From JBNKFV01 sp050289485 (lineage in GTDB: Bacteria > Pseudomonadota > Gammaproteobacteria > Pseudomonadales > Cellvibrionaceae): a DNA stretch of 64,000 nt. The stretch lies in NCBI GenBank assembly GCA_050289485.1, contig JBNKFV010000031.1, positions 1-64,000 on the forward strand. The letters run 5' to 3'. Position 1 is the first letter of the stretch. Every line of letters begins with the position of its first letter. Shown here piece by piece: positions 34,636 through 44,600 of the stretch. A program made the translations under genes and the position numbers. The notes under the pieces are model-generated. The model was not told where the DNA came from. It did not search any database and saw only the letters and a program-made list of their open reading frames with translations.

Positions 34636-35628
34636 TTATTCAACCGGTAGTCGGGCAGTGTCCCAGTGCTCGGTCATTTTTCCGTTCTCGACCCTGAACA
34701 TGTCAAACCATGTGGTGGCGTAGGGCTTTTGGTTGGCGTCATTATACTGAGTCAGTGTTGCCAGAACCACGAGGTCGTTCTCAGCAATAATACTGACCAG
34801 GTTGGGAATGTTGTCAGGGATGGTGGTGGGTTTGGCAAATTGTTGGAAAAAATCCATAAAGCCCTTCAGGCCCGTGTTGGCCATGGGGTTGTGTTGCTTG
34901 TAGTCTTCTGCCAGATAGCCTGGCGCCTGATCGACTTGCTGGCCCACCAGCAGTGTTCGCCACATGTCGTAAACGCGTTGTTTGTTGTCTGCCAGTTGAG
35001 GGTTTGAGCTATGCAGCAGTGCAGCCTGATTTTTGGCTGGGGTAGGTGGTACATAGGCTTGTGGTGTTGGCATTCCAGGCAGCAGGGTACCATGATCCCA
35101 ATGCTCAACGATTTGTCCATTGTCGATACGGAACAGGTCAAACCAAGTGCTGGTGTAGGGCTTCGGTTGGGTTTGCTCGTCTACTTGAACAAAGGCAACC
35201 AGGTCGCCCTCTGCCACAATCGCGATCAGTTTGGCTTGCACTTTTTCCTGTATGGGTTGGGCTGGGCCCAGGGAGGCAACAAACTGTAAAATGGCCTTGC
35301 GCCCGGTATCGGCGATGGGGTTGTGCTGAATGTAGTCAGGCGCCAAGTAGGGTTTGGCGGCCTCTACGTCTCTTGCCTCTAGCAAGGTGCGCCACATGTC
35401 GTAAACCAGCTGTTTGTTTTTGGCCAAGGCGGGGTCGGCACTGCGCAAGAGCTCGGCGTGATTTGTATTTTCTGTGACAGGCAGTGCTGGACTCGGCGGT
35501 GCGCTTTCTGCCGTTTCTATCTGCCCAGCGTCAACGGTTGTTTGATTGGTTGGGGTAGTTGAGTCGGAGCAAGCCAGCAGCAACAGCGTGCTGGCCAGTG
35601 CAAGTGCGTTTGAAACAGTATGTCGCAT
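34636..35628 (-). CDS. lipoprotein with two tandem NTF2/SnoaL-like domains
   Basis: A 330-residue lipoprotein. The signal peptide ends in a lipobox LLAC (Cys about 20). Two copies of an NTF2-like domain follow (about 55-185 and 195-330). Both contain NKQxVYDMWRTLL, YLAxDYxQHNPxAxTG, and W-F-D-x-FR with an E-H-W-D ending. The repeats are clearly similar to each other, so they arose by internal duplication. Single-domain SnoaL-like proteins include cyclases, isomerases and binding proteins; no specific function can be given. It lies between tonB and gshB, where I do not recall a gene in Pseudomonas. Confidence 0.85.
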   Translation of the reverse strand: MRHTVSNALALASTLLLLACSDSTTPTNQTTVDAGQIETAESAPPSPALPVTENTNHAELLRSADPALAKNKQLVYDMWRTLLEARDVEAAKPYLAPDYIQHNPIADTGRKAILQFVASLGPAQPIQEKVQAKLIAIVAEGDLVAFVQVDEQTQPKPYTSTWFDLFRIDNGQIVEHWDHGTLLPGMPTPQAYVPPTPAKNQAALLHSSNPQLADNKQRVYDMWRTLLVGQQVDQAPGYLAEDYKQHNPMANTGLKGFMDFFQQFAKPTTIPDNIPNLVSIIAENDLVVLATLTQYNDANQKPYATTWFDMFRVENGKMTEHWDTARLPVE

Positions 35629-35679
35629 TGTCGAGTGTCCTTGTTTTAGTGGTTTTTAAATGTTGTTATTCCTGTTTGG

Positions 35680-36639
35680 TCAGGTATTGGTAGCCTGTAG
35701 TTTTGCCTCGATAGCTTGTATCAGTTTGTCACCAATTTGTGTGTTGTAGGCCGCATCGATTTCGCGCACACAGGTTGGGCTGGTCACGTTGATTTCTGTC
35801 AGGTAGTCGCCGATAACATCAAGCCCAACAAACATCAGGCCTTTTTCGACCAGTTCTGGTGCCACTTGGCTGACAATCCAGTGGTCGCGTTCTGTTAATG
35901 GCTGTGCTCTGCCGGTGCCGCCTGCAGCGAGATTGCCGCGTGTTTCGCCCTGGGCTGGGATACGTGCCAGACAGTAGGGGATAGGTTCACCATTCACAAC
36001 CAGTATGCGTTTGTCGCCATCTTTGATTTCCGGCAGAAAGCGTTGCGCCATAATAAAGTGGCTGCCATGGCTGGTCAGAGTTTCAAGAATAACGCCCACA
36101 TTGGGATCGCTTTCGGTACATCGGAAGATTCCTGCGCCACCCATACCGTCCAGAGGTTTAAAAATAACGTCTTTGTGTTCTTGATGAAATCGGCGTAATT
36201 GTTGTGGTGAGCGGCTTACCAGCACGGGTGGGCAGCATTGTGGAAATTGTGTGGCGTAAATTTTTTCGTTACAGTCGCGTAGGCTCTGGGGGTTGTTAAC
36301 CACGAGCGTGCCTTGATGAGCAGCTTGCTCCAGAATGTAAGTGGTGTAAATGAACTCGCTGTCGAAAGGTGGGTCTTTACGCATCAGGATGGCATCTAAG
36401 TCTGCCAATTGAATGGTTTCACTTGGCTGCAGGGTGAACCAGTTGTTCGGGTTCATGGCTACCTCAGCTTTGGCTGCCTCAGCTTTGGCTACGCCCTGAT
36501 CGAGGAACAGGTGTTTTTGCTCCATGTAGTAGAGCGTCCATCCTCGTTCTTGTGCGGCATGCATAAGGGCCAGAGTCGTATCTTTTTTATACGTGATGGC
36601 GGCAATAGGGTCCATCACAACCCCAAGTTTTTTGTTCAT
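35680..36639 (-). CDS. gshB: glutathione synthetase
   Basis: A 319-residue ATP-grasp ligase joining gamma-glutamylcysteine and glycine. The segments IFKPLDGMGGAGIFR and NLAAGGTGRAQPLTERD (glycine-rich ATP and substrate loops) and EINVTSPTCVREID near the end are intact. The start is set at the ATG at 36639 (MNKKLGVVMDPI), which aligns with the family; the longer frame does not. It is divergent from the pilG operon. Confidence 0.96.
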   Translation of the reverse strand: MNKKLGVVMDPIAAITYKKDTTLALMHAAQERGWTLYYMEQKHLFLDQGVAKAEAAKAEVAMNPNNWFTLQPSETIQLADLDAILMRKDPPFDSEFIYTTYILEQAAHQGTLVVNNPQSLRDCNEKIYATQFPQCCPPVLVSRSPQQLRRFHQEHKDVIFKPLDGMGGAGIFRCTESDPNVGVILETLTSHGSHFIMAQRFLPEIKDGDKRILVVNGEPIPYCLARIPAQGETRGNLAAGGTGRAQPLTERDHWIVSQVAPELVEKGLMFVGLDVIGDYLTEINVTSPTCVREIDAAYNTQIGDKLIQAIEAKLQATNT

Positions 36640-36911
36640 AGTCAGTATGCCTGGCAGCTGAGCGCCGCGGATGTGTAAGTGGTCATTGCGAGATCGTTTG
36701 GGCGACAAAGGTAAGGGTTCTTTGTGTGTTGCGCAACTGCGCTGAAAAAATTGAGATGTGCTATCTGGCTAGCAGTCTAATGGGGCTTAATTCACAGTTT
36801 TCTAAATTTTTCAGGTAGTTATAGATAATACCTGAAAGCTGTGTTAAAAATGGTTGGCACTTGGCCGTAGGGCTGGGGTGCCACGGTCGTAGCAATGTAA
36901 AGGTTACAAAT

Positions 36912-37301
36912 ATGGACGTAAATTTGGAAAGCCTTAAGGTGATGGTAATCGATGACAGTAAAACCATTCGCCGTACCGCTGAAACCTTGTTAAAGAAAGC
37001 TGGTTGTACTGTTGTAACTGCCATCGATGGTTTTGATGCGCTGGCTAAAATTGCAGATACCCGGCCGGATATCATTTTTGTCGATATTATGATGCCGCGT
37101 CTGGATGGTTACCAAACCTGCGCGCTTATCAAAAATAATAGTGACTTTAAGTCTACGCCCGTCATCATGCTCTCCAGTAAGGATGGCCTGTTTGACAAAG
37201 CCAAAGGGCGAATCGTTGGATCTGACGAATATCTGACAAAACCTTTCAGTAAAAGTGAACTGCTCGGCGCCATTGAGGCGCATGTTGGCGTACAGTCTTA
37301 A
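36912..37301 (+). CDS. pilG: twitching motility response regulator PilG
   Basis: A 129-residue single receiver domain, first gene of the Pil-Chp chemosensory operon. The acidic pair Asp14-Asp15, phospho-Asp58 (FVDIMMPRLDG) and the conserved lysine in YLTKPFSK are present. In Pseudomonas it promotes pilus extension and cAMP production. The ATG at 36912 follows AAAGG; the frame extends upstream without a ribosome site. Confidence 0.95.
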   Translation: MDVNLESLKVMVIDDSKTIRRTAETLLKKAGCTVVTAIDGFDALAKIADTRPDIIFVDIMMPRLDGYQTCALIKNNSDFKSTPVIMLSSKDGLFDKAKGRIVGSDEYLTKPFSKSELLGAIEAHVGVQS

Positions 37302-37390
37302 GTCTACAGTTAAACATCATTGTTGGGGTATGGGCACGTTGCCGTGGTATATCCCATCATACGTAACGGCACTATTGTGACGGGGGAGTT

Positions 37391-37753
37391 ATGGCCAAAG
37401 TATTGATTGTTGATGATTCGCCGACGGAAACCTATAAGTTGACTACTATGCTTGAGAAGCATGGACATTCTGTGGTTACTGCAGAAAATGGTGAATCTGG
37501 TGTTGCCGAAGCAAAAAAAGAAAAACCTGATGTGGTGCTTATGGATGTGGTGATGCCGGGCCTGAATGGCTTTCAGGCGACCCGGCAGCTAAGTAAAGGC
37601 AATGAAACATCTGCCATCCCGGTGATTATTGTAACCACCAAAGATCAGGAAACCGATAAAGTCTGGGGCATGCGCCAAGGTGCCAAGGCATACTTGACCA
37701 AGCCTGTTGAAGAAAAGCTGTTAATAGAAACCATTTCAAACGTGATGGGGTAG
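37391..37753 (+). CDS. pilH: twitching motility response regulator PilH
   Basis: A 120-residue single receiver domain. It has Asp8-Asp9, phospho-Asp52 (LMDVVMPGLNG) and the lysine in AYLTKPVEE. In Pseudomonas PilH counters PilG, favouring retraction or acting as a phosphate sink for the ChpA kinase. A GGGGGAG ribosome site precedes the ATG. Confidence 0.95.
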   Translation: MAKVLIVDDSPTETYKLTTMLEKHGHSVVTAENGESGVAEAKKEKPDVVLMDVVMPGLNGFQATRQLSKGNETSAIPVIIVTTKDQETDKVWGMRQGAKAYLTKPVEEKLLIETISNVMG

Positions 37754-37785
37754 TGTGGTGCACAACTCTGACTTAAGGATTTGGC

Positions 37786-38328
37786 ATGGCTGAGCAGCAA
37801 GTCGCATTTGATGTGCTGCTGGATCTGGCTCGCCGCAGTCGCGGCGCGGCGCGCGGTTTGCCTGCGCAAGTTGAAATTACCCCCCACTGGAGTGGCGTAG
37901 GTTTCTCTCTTCTCGGACAGCGCTTTACGGTCCCCATGGGTGCTATTACCGAGATGCTCGAAGTACCTAGTTATACTCATCTACCAGGCGTGCACCCATG
38001 GGTGTTGGGTGTCGCCAATGTTCGTGGCCGTTTGTTGCCCTTATTCGATATGGCGATGTTTTTTGGTGGCAGCCTTTCTGGCCCGCGTAAAAAGCGTCGT
38101 GTACTGGTGCTGGAAACCGAAACTCTTTACAGCGGTTTAATCGTTGATGAAGTGTTTGGTATGCAGCACTTCCCAATAGATACCTTTGATTCTGGTATGC
38201 GCCCTGAAAGTGCCGTCTTTAATGCATTTACCAGTGGTTGCTATAACCACCGGGATCGCCAATGGCATGTGTTTGAAATGGGGGTGTTAGCTCAGGAACC
38301 GCGTTTTTATAATGCGGCGGCGAGCTGA
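37786..38328 (+). CDS. pilI: CheW-like adaptor PilI
   Basis: A 180-residue CheW-domain coupling protein linking the PilJ receptor with the ChpA kinase. The block HPWVLGVANVRGRLLPLFDMAMFFGG is characteristic of CheW. It follows pilH by 32 bp and precedes pilJ, the order of Pseudomonas. Confidence 0.95.
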   Translation: MAEQQVAFDVLLDLARRSRGAARGLPAQVEITPHWSGVGFSLLGQRFTVPMGAITEMLEVPSYTHLPGVHPWVLGVANVRGRLLPLFDMAMFFGGSLSGPRKKRRVLVLETETLYSGLIVDEVFGMQHFPIDTFDSGMRPESAVFNAFTSGCYNHRDRQWHVFEMGVLAQEPRFYNAAAS

Positions 38329-38440
38329 TCAGAGGTACATAAAAGTAATAATAAGATGCAGCAAAGGACGCAGTCAGGTGGCTGCAATATGGAAAGAGTT
38401 AATTTAGCGTTTAAAGCAACGTCGTTCAGGAGCGCGTAGC

Positions 38441-40633
38441 ATGAAAAATGAGTCCAGAAATGTCGTGAGCACGGTTCGCTCAAATCCGACATTAGCCCTA
38501 TTAGTTTTAGCCTTGTTGCTAACTGTCGGCGCCATTGCGGTGAGTTTATATCTTGTGCAGCGTTATGCTTCGCAAGATCAACAGCATCTGCAGTCAGTGT
38601 CTGAATTGCGGGCATTATCGTATCGGGTGGGGTCTCTGGCTCGAGATGCTACGTCGGGTCAGGATGAAGCTTTTACTGAGTTGCAGTCGGTCGTAAAGGA
38701 TATGGAGTCTGCCTGGAGCCGCTTGCGCACCAGTGATGATGATACTCGTGTTGCCCTGGCGCAAAGCTTTAGTGCGTATGACACCGTATGGCAACGCGTA
38801 CGTTCCAATGCTGACACAATTACCACCAATAAGGACACCATCATATTCCTGAATGATGTTGCTGCCACGTTGAACCAGTCTCTGCCGGAACTACAGGCCG
38901 AGCACAATAATATTGTTGAAATTCTGCTTGAGAACAACGCCCCTGCCGACCAGGTGTCAGTGGCGCAAATGCAGTCCTGGCGTGCGGAACGTATTGGTCG
39001 AAACATCGATAAAATGCTGCGCGGTGGTGAAGACGCTAACAAAGCGGCTGATCAGTTCAACCTTGACGCCAGCCTTTTCGGTAAAGTGCTGTCAGGCATG
39101 ATTGAAGGTGATACCACCATGGGAATATCGCGGATTTCTGACTCAGAGGCATTGGAGAGCCTCGATGAAATTCGCGAACTGTTCCAGTTTGTTAGTAGTT
39201 CAGTAAGAGAAATTTTCGACGCTTCACCAGCACTGTTTAATGCACGTCAGGCTACTGATGCATTGCTTGATGACTCGCCTGTTATTCTGGAAGCTCTGGG
39301 TCAATTGTCTGATCAAATTGCTGCCCAGTCTGGCCAGCGTGTGGTGAACAACACCCTGCTGATTGGCCTGGGTGTCGTTTTCGCTATTATCTTGTTGCTG
39401 ATTGCTTATCAGATTCAAAGTTCTACACGTAAGCGGCTGCAGGAAACCGCAGAAACCAACGAGCGAAACCAAAGCGCTATTTTGCGTCTTCTCGACGAAC
39501 TGGCCGACCTTGCAGATGGTGACTTGACCACAACCGCCACCGTAACCGAGGATTTCACCGGTGCGATTGCGGACTCAATCAACTACACCATCGACCAGCT
39601 GCGGGTTCTGGTGTCGCGCATTAACGAAACGGCCGTAAACGTATCAACGGCATCGGAAGAAACCCAGCAAACCGCCTTGCATCTGGCTGAAGCTTCTGAG
39701 CACCAGGCACAGGAAATTGCCGGGGCATCTGCAGCCGTTAATGAAATGGCGGTAACCATTGACCAGGTGTCGGCTAACGCCGCCGAGTCGGCAGCGGTAG
39801 CGGAGCGATCGGTATCGATCGCGAGCAATGGCGCCAAGGTGGTACAAAACACTATTCACGGCATGGATACCATTCGTGAACAGATTCAAGATACCTCCAA
39901 GCGTATTAAACGACTGGGTGAATCGTCACAGGAGATCGGTGATATCGTATCGTTGATTAACGACATTGCCGACCAAACCAACATTCTTGCACTTAACGCG
40001 GCTATTCAGGCATCGATGGCCGGTGATGCCGGTCGAGGCTTCGCGGTGGTTGCGGATGAGGTGCAGCGTCTCGCGGAACGTTCTGCGGCGGCAACCAAAC
40101 AGATTGAAGCCTTGGTTAAAACCATTCAGAACGATACCAACGAAGCGGTTATTTCGATGGAGCAAACCACGGCTGAAGTGGTTCGTGGAGCCCGACTGGC
40201 GCAGGATGCGGGTGTGGCACTGGAAGAAATTGAAAACGTATCGACCTCGCTGGCGGAACTGATTCAGAATATTTCTAACGCTGCTCGCCAGCAGGCATCG
40301 TCTGCCGGCCACATTTCCAACACGATGAATGTTATTCAGGAAATTACCTCGCAGACCGCGTCGGGTACAACGGCTACGGCGAAGTCGATTGGTCGCCTAG
40401 CTGTGATGGCGTCTGACTTGCGAGATTCGGTAGCTGGCTTCACGCTACCAGAGGAACAAGAAAGCTTCACTTATACGGATGCTCCAGCCGTAACCGACGA
40501 ACTACTTGAAGAAACGCAGGTTGTTGAGTCGCTGGATGGTGATTTTGACGCTGAGGCGTCGCTTGATACAGAAGGCGAGTCTCATGAAGAAGACGAGCCT
40601 CACGGTGAAGGTAATTCTCGGGCGGCAGTGTAA
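38441..40633 (+). CDS. pilJ: twitching motility chemoreceptor PilJ
   Basis: A 730-residue methyl-accepting receptor. Helix 1 (about 16-38), a periplasmic PilJ sensor region with two four-helix-like units, helix 2 (about 303-326), HAMP, and the signalling domain with the tip NILALNAAIQASMAGDAGRG (Asn514 on) are seen. PilJ senses the pilus state, probably through PilA. It carries an acidic C-terminal extension of about 60 residues beyond the usual end, which accounts for most of the size difference from Pseudomonas PilJ (about 680). AGGAG lies before the ATG. Confidence 0.95.
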   Translation: MKNESRNVVSTVRSNPTLALLVLALLLTVGAIAVSLYLVQRYASQDQQHLQSVSELRALSYRVGSLARDATSGQDEAFTELQSVVKDMESAWSRLRTSDDDTRVALAQSFSAYDTVWQRVRSNADTITTNKDTIIFLNDVAATLNQSLPELQAEHNNIVEILLENNAPADQVSVAQMQSWRAERIGRNIDKMLRGGEDANKAADQFNLDASLFGKVLSGMIEGDTTMGISRISDSEALESLDEIRELFQFVSSSVREIFDASPALFNARQATDALLDDSPVILEALGQLSDQIAAQSGQRVVNNTLLIGLGVVFAIILLLIAYQIQSSTRKRLQETAETNERNQSAILRLLDELADLADGDLTTTATVTEDFTGAIADSINYTIDQLRVLVSRINETAVNVSTASEETQQTALHLAEASEHQAQEIAGASAAVNEMAVTIDQVSANAAESAAVAERSVSIASNGAKVVQNTIHGMDTIREQIQDTSKRIKRLGESSQEIGDIVSLINDIADQTNILALNAAIQASMAGDAGRGFAVVADEVQRLAERSAAATKQIEALVKTIQNDTNEAVISMEQTTAEVVRGARLAQDAGVALEEIENVSTSLAELIQNISNAARQQASSAGHISNTMNVIQEITSQTASGTTATAKSIGRLAVMASDLRDSVAGFTLPEEQESFTYTDAPAVTDELLEETQVVESLDGDFDAEASLDTEGESHEEDEPHGEGNSRAAV

Positions 40634-40676
40634 TACCCACTAGCAGTGTAATACTCACTAAAAGTAATCGTGCAAA

Positions 40677-41537
40677 ATGGGAAGTATGGTCTGGTCGCTG
40701 AGTTCGTCTGACCCTTTGTCAGAGTTGCAGTTCAAACAGTGGCGCGAGCTGATTGAGGCGCGCACCGGGATGCATTTGCCTGAGCGGCAGAAAGTGTACC
40801 TGCAGCAACAGTTAACCGCGCGCATGCGTGAACTGGGGCTGGCTGGTTACGATGCCTATTACGACGTAGCAACACAGGGCGTTGAAGGTAATCTTGAGTG
40901 GCTGCAGCTGGTCGACAAACTGGTTATTAAAGAAACTCACTTTTTTCGTCACCGCCCTTCTCTGGATTATGTACGCAGTTACTTATCTGAGGCGTTGGCA
41001 ACGAAGCGGCTGGATAGCAGTTTTGAAATCTGGAGTGTTGGTTGTGCCACAGGTGAAGAACCGTATTCGTTGGCAATGGTGGCCAACGACTGCTTTGCTG
41101 AGGCTGAGGTAGAAGCTTATTTTGGCGTAACCGGTTTGGATATCAGTTCGCCTGCTTTGCAAGTTGCGCGTAAAGCGGTTTACAGCGAGCGCCGCACAGA
41201 GCTGATGACCGATGCAGAGCGTCAACGTTATTTGCAAAAGACTGCCTCGGGTTGGGAGATAGAGGCCGGCTTGCGTAGTCGGGTTTGTTTCAGTCAGGGC
41301 AATGTGTTGCAACTGAAACGTATGCCGAAAGTGAAGATGGATGTCATCTTTTGTCAAAATCTTCTCATTTATTTTCGTCGCTGGCGCCGACGAGAAATAC
41401 TAAATGGCCTGGTAGAACGACTAAAACCGGGCGGGCTTTTGGTGATCGGCCACGGTGAAGCGGTTGATTGGCAGAACCCTGCCGTGGCTCGTGTGGCCGC
41501 TGCCAATGTACAGGCATATAGATTAACTGGTTGTTGA
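40677..41537 (+). CDS. pilK: CheR-type receptor methyltransferase PilK
   Basis: A 286-residue SAM-dependent methyltransferase expected to methylate glutamates of PilJ. A CheR N-terminal helical domain is followed by the SAM motif SVGCATGEEPYSLAM and CQNLLIYF. The first ATG has little ribosome signal; an ATG three codons later is preceded closely by GGGAAG, so either may be used. It lies between pilJ and chpA. Confidence 0.93.
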   Translation: MGSMVWSLSSSDPLSELQFKQWRELIEARTGMHLPERQKVYLQQQLTARMRELGLAGYDAYYDVATQGVEGNLEWLQLVDKLVIKETHFFRHRPSLDYVRSYLSEALATKRLDSSFEIWSVGCATGEEPYSLAMVANDCFAEAEVEAYFGVTGLDISSPALQVARKAVYSERRTELMTDAERQRYLQKTASGWEIEAGLRSRVCFSQGNVLQLKRMPKVKMDVIFCQNLLIYFRRWRRREILNGLVERLKPGGLLVIGHGEAVDWQNPAVARVAAANVQAYRLTGC

Positions 41538-41661
41538 TGTAATAACGCCGCCGCAAAAAGTGTTAAAGGTTTGAGCTGAAATAGTTCAGTGATTATAGAC
41601 AGTGGCGGCTTTCAGAGCCGTTAAAGCGTAAGCTTCAACAAGATAAGGGGAATAAATCGGT

Positions 41662-44600
41662 ATGGGCGATAATCGCAACTATGCCGCCCTCGAGTGGGTA
41701 ATCGGTGAAATAGAAGATACCTTGGCAGAAGCCCGGAAGGCGCTTGAGGCCTTTGTTGAAGACCCTAACGATGTCAGTCAGGTAGGTTTTTGTCTAACAC
41801 ATATTCATCAGGTGTATGGCAGCCTGCGCATGATCGAGTTTTATGGCGCCGCCATGATTGCCGAGGAAATGGAATCTCTTGCTCAGGCGCTGATTAATCA
41901 AACCGTACAAAAGATTGATGATGCGCTGGATGTATTGATGCGCGGTATTCTGCAATTGCCGCTGTACCTCGAACAGGTAAAAACAGCGCGTACCGATTAC
42001 CCTGGTGCTGTTCTGCCGCTGTTGAATGATCTGCGCGCAGCCCGTGGTGAAAGCCTGTTATCTGAGTCAAAATTTTTCTTTCCTGACCTTACTCCTGCGC
42101 ACCGAGTGCAAGGGCAGCGACATCAGGTGACCACCAATGCTCAACGTTTTTCCGAAGTGGCTACAAAACTGCAAAAAATGTTTCAGGTTGCTGCTGCTGG
42201 CCTTTTAAAAGGCGTTGAGGAAGAGAAAAATCAGGTCTACCTCGATAAGGTGTGCGAGCGTTTGGTTCAAATTACCTCAGGCTCAAAGCGGCAGGCGTTG
42301 TGGTTGGTTGCACAGGCGTTTGTGGAAGGAATTAAGCTCGAAGTGATCGGCTTGAGCCCAGCGGTTAAAAACCTGTTGAAAGAACTCAATCGCGAAATAA
42401 AAATTCTGGTTAAGTATGGGACGCGAGCGTTAAATGCTTACCCCAATGATGACCTGGTAAAAAACCTGCTGTTTTACATTGCCAGCAGCCCGGCGGAAGG
42501 TAGTCACATTGTCAATATCAAAGAAGACTACCGCCTTGATGCTGCCTTGCCCGCTGAGCAGCAATCGGATTATCCCGTAGAGTTTATTACTGCACCAGAC
42601 CCCGATACGATCAAGTCGGTGGTTGCGGCGTTAAAAGACGAGCTCGAATCGGTTAAGCATATTCTCGATCAGTCGCGCGAAGGCATGGCGGATGTTCGTG
42701 ATGCCGTGCCAATACTCAAGCGTATTGCCGATACACTGTCGGTACTGGGTATTGCTGAACTGCGTGAAAAAATTGTCGCGCACAGTCAAGCCTTGGTTAC
42801 ATCACTGGCTGATGAAAGTATTTCGGCAGAAGATATTGTGGCTGAACTCGCGGCCAATATTGTTGGTTTTGAAAACGATTTGGATAATTTGGCCGAAGGC
42901 TACGGTAGTAGGCTGGATAACCCTATCGATATTTCTATCAGTCAGGCCCATGAGTCGGTCTTGCGTGAGTCACGTAATGGTCTCGAGCAGGCGAAAGACG
43001 CTATTGTTGAATACATTGCATCGCAATGGAATAAAGATCATTTGACCAATGTGCCGGGGCTGCTCACCGAGATTCGTGGTGGCCTTGACATGATTCCCCT
43101 GACCCGTGCTGCGCGGGTGGTGGGTGCTTGTTCGCGGTATGTAGATCAACGCCTTCTTCATGGTGATCTCATTCCAGATTGGCATTCCCTTGACACATTA
43201 GCCGATGCTATTGCGAGTGTGGAATATTATCTGGAGCGCTTAAGCAGTGATAAAGTTGAAGGGCTCGAGCTGTTGCTTGATGTGGCAGAGCAGAGTGTCG
43301 AGCGGTTGGGATATGCTGTTGCACCGTCAAAACCTGTCGTGGCGGAGAGTACGTCAGCAGACAGCGTCGATAGTATTACTGCGACGGATGCGTCGGCAGA
43401 AGCACTGGCCTCAGGAACAGAGTCAGTGGAATTTGATCTCCCAGCCACACCGACTTTTGCTATTGTCGATGACGAGCTCTCTGATGAGGACCAACCTTCT
43501 GACGAAACTGTCGTGACAAATAACGAGTTGGCAGCGGAATACGTCGAAGAGCCCGCAGAAGATAGCGCTCAAGATCATGTTGATACCGACATCGATAGTG
43601 AGCTAGTTGAGGCTGCTGAGCGGCCATCACTTTATCATGTGAAAGTACCGCCAAAATCTGGTGAGTCTGCTGCTGAGCCAATCCCTGAATCCCAATCACC
43701 AGTGGCGGCGCCATCACCCGCTGATGATGTTGACGAAGAAATTCTGGAAATTTTTGTCGAAGAAGCTGGCGAAGTGACAGAAACGATCGCCGAGTTTTTG
43801 CCCCGCTGGGCAGACGATTTTTCAGATAACGAAGCGCTTGTAGAATTGCGCCGTGCCTTTCACACGCTCAAGGGCAGTGGGCGACTGGTTGGCGCAACCG
43901 ATGTTGGCGAGTTAGCTTGGTCAGTTGAAAATATGCTGAATCGTGTCATCGACGGTTCGATTGATGCGGGCAGACCTCATGTTGATGTCATTAAGCGTGT
44001 GACGGCATTAATTCCTACCCTAATCAGTGCCTTCGACAATCGCCAAGCTAATCCGATGGTGCAGGATTGTGAGTTATGCAGCAGTTGGGCAGAGCAACTG
44101 TCCAATGGCAGTGTGCCGGCTGCTTTAGCAGAATCGGTTCCTGCTGATGATGCCCCCGTCGATTTATCTGCTCCGGTTAATGCGCCGCCTTCTTATGATG
44201 CAGAAGATACCAAGGAGACCCCGGTCGACCTTGATGAAGACGATAACCAGTTGCTGTGGGAAATTTTTGGTTCTGAAGCAGAAGGGCATCTGGAAACCGT
44301 GCGCGAATTTATTCGTGAAATGGATATGTCGGCGCCGTTGTATTCTCCGCCCAGTGACGCCATGCAGCGTGCGTTGCATACGCTTAAAGGCAGCGCGCAT
44401 ATGGCCGACATCAGTGCAGTTGCGCAGTTGGCTACACCGTTGGAGCGCTTTGTCAAGGAGTTGCGTTCCTATCAGCTGGATATCGATGCGGATATTCTGC
44501 AGCTGCTGAAAGACGGCGTTAGCTATGTTGAGAATGCCTTGGCGCAAATCAGTAACCAGCAGCCGGTACTAATTGAACGGCTCGATCAGTATCTCGCACG

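Noticed and set aside
36849..36870. TGGCAC near pilG as a sigma-54 promoter
   Set aside because: The required GC box at -12 is absent at the right spacing.
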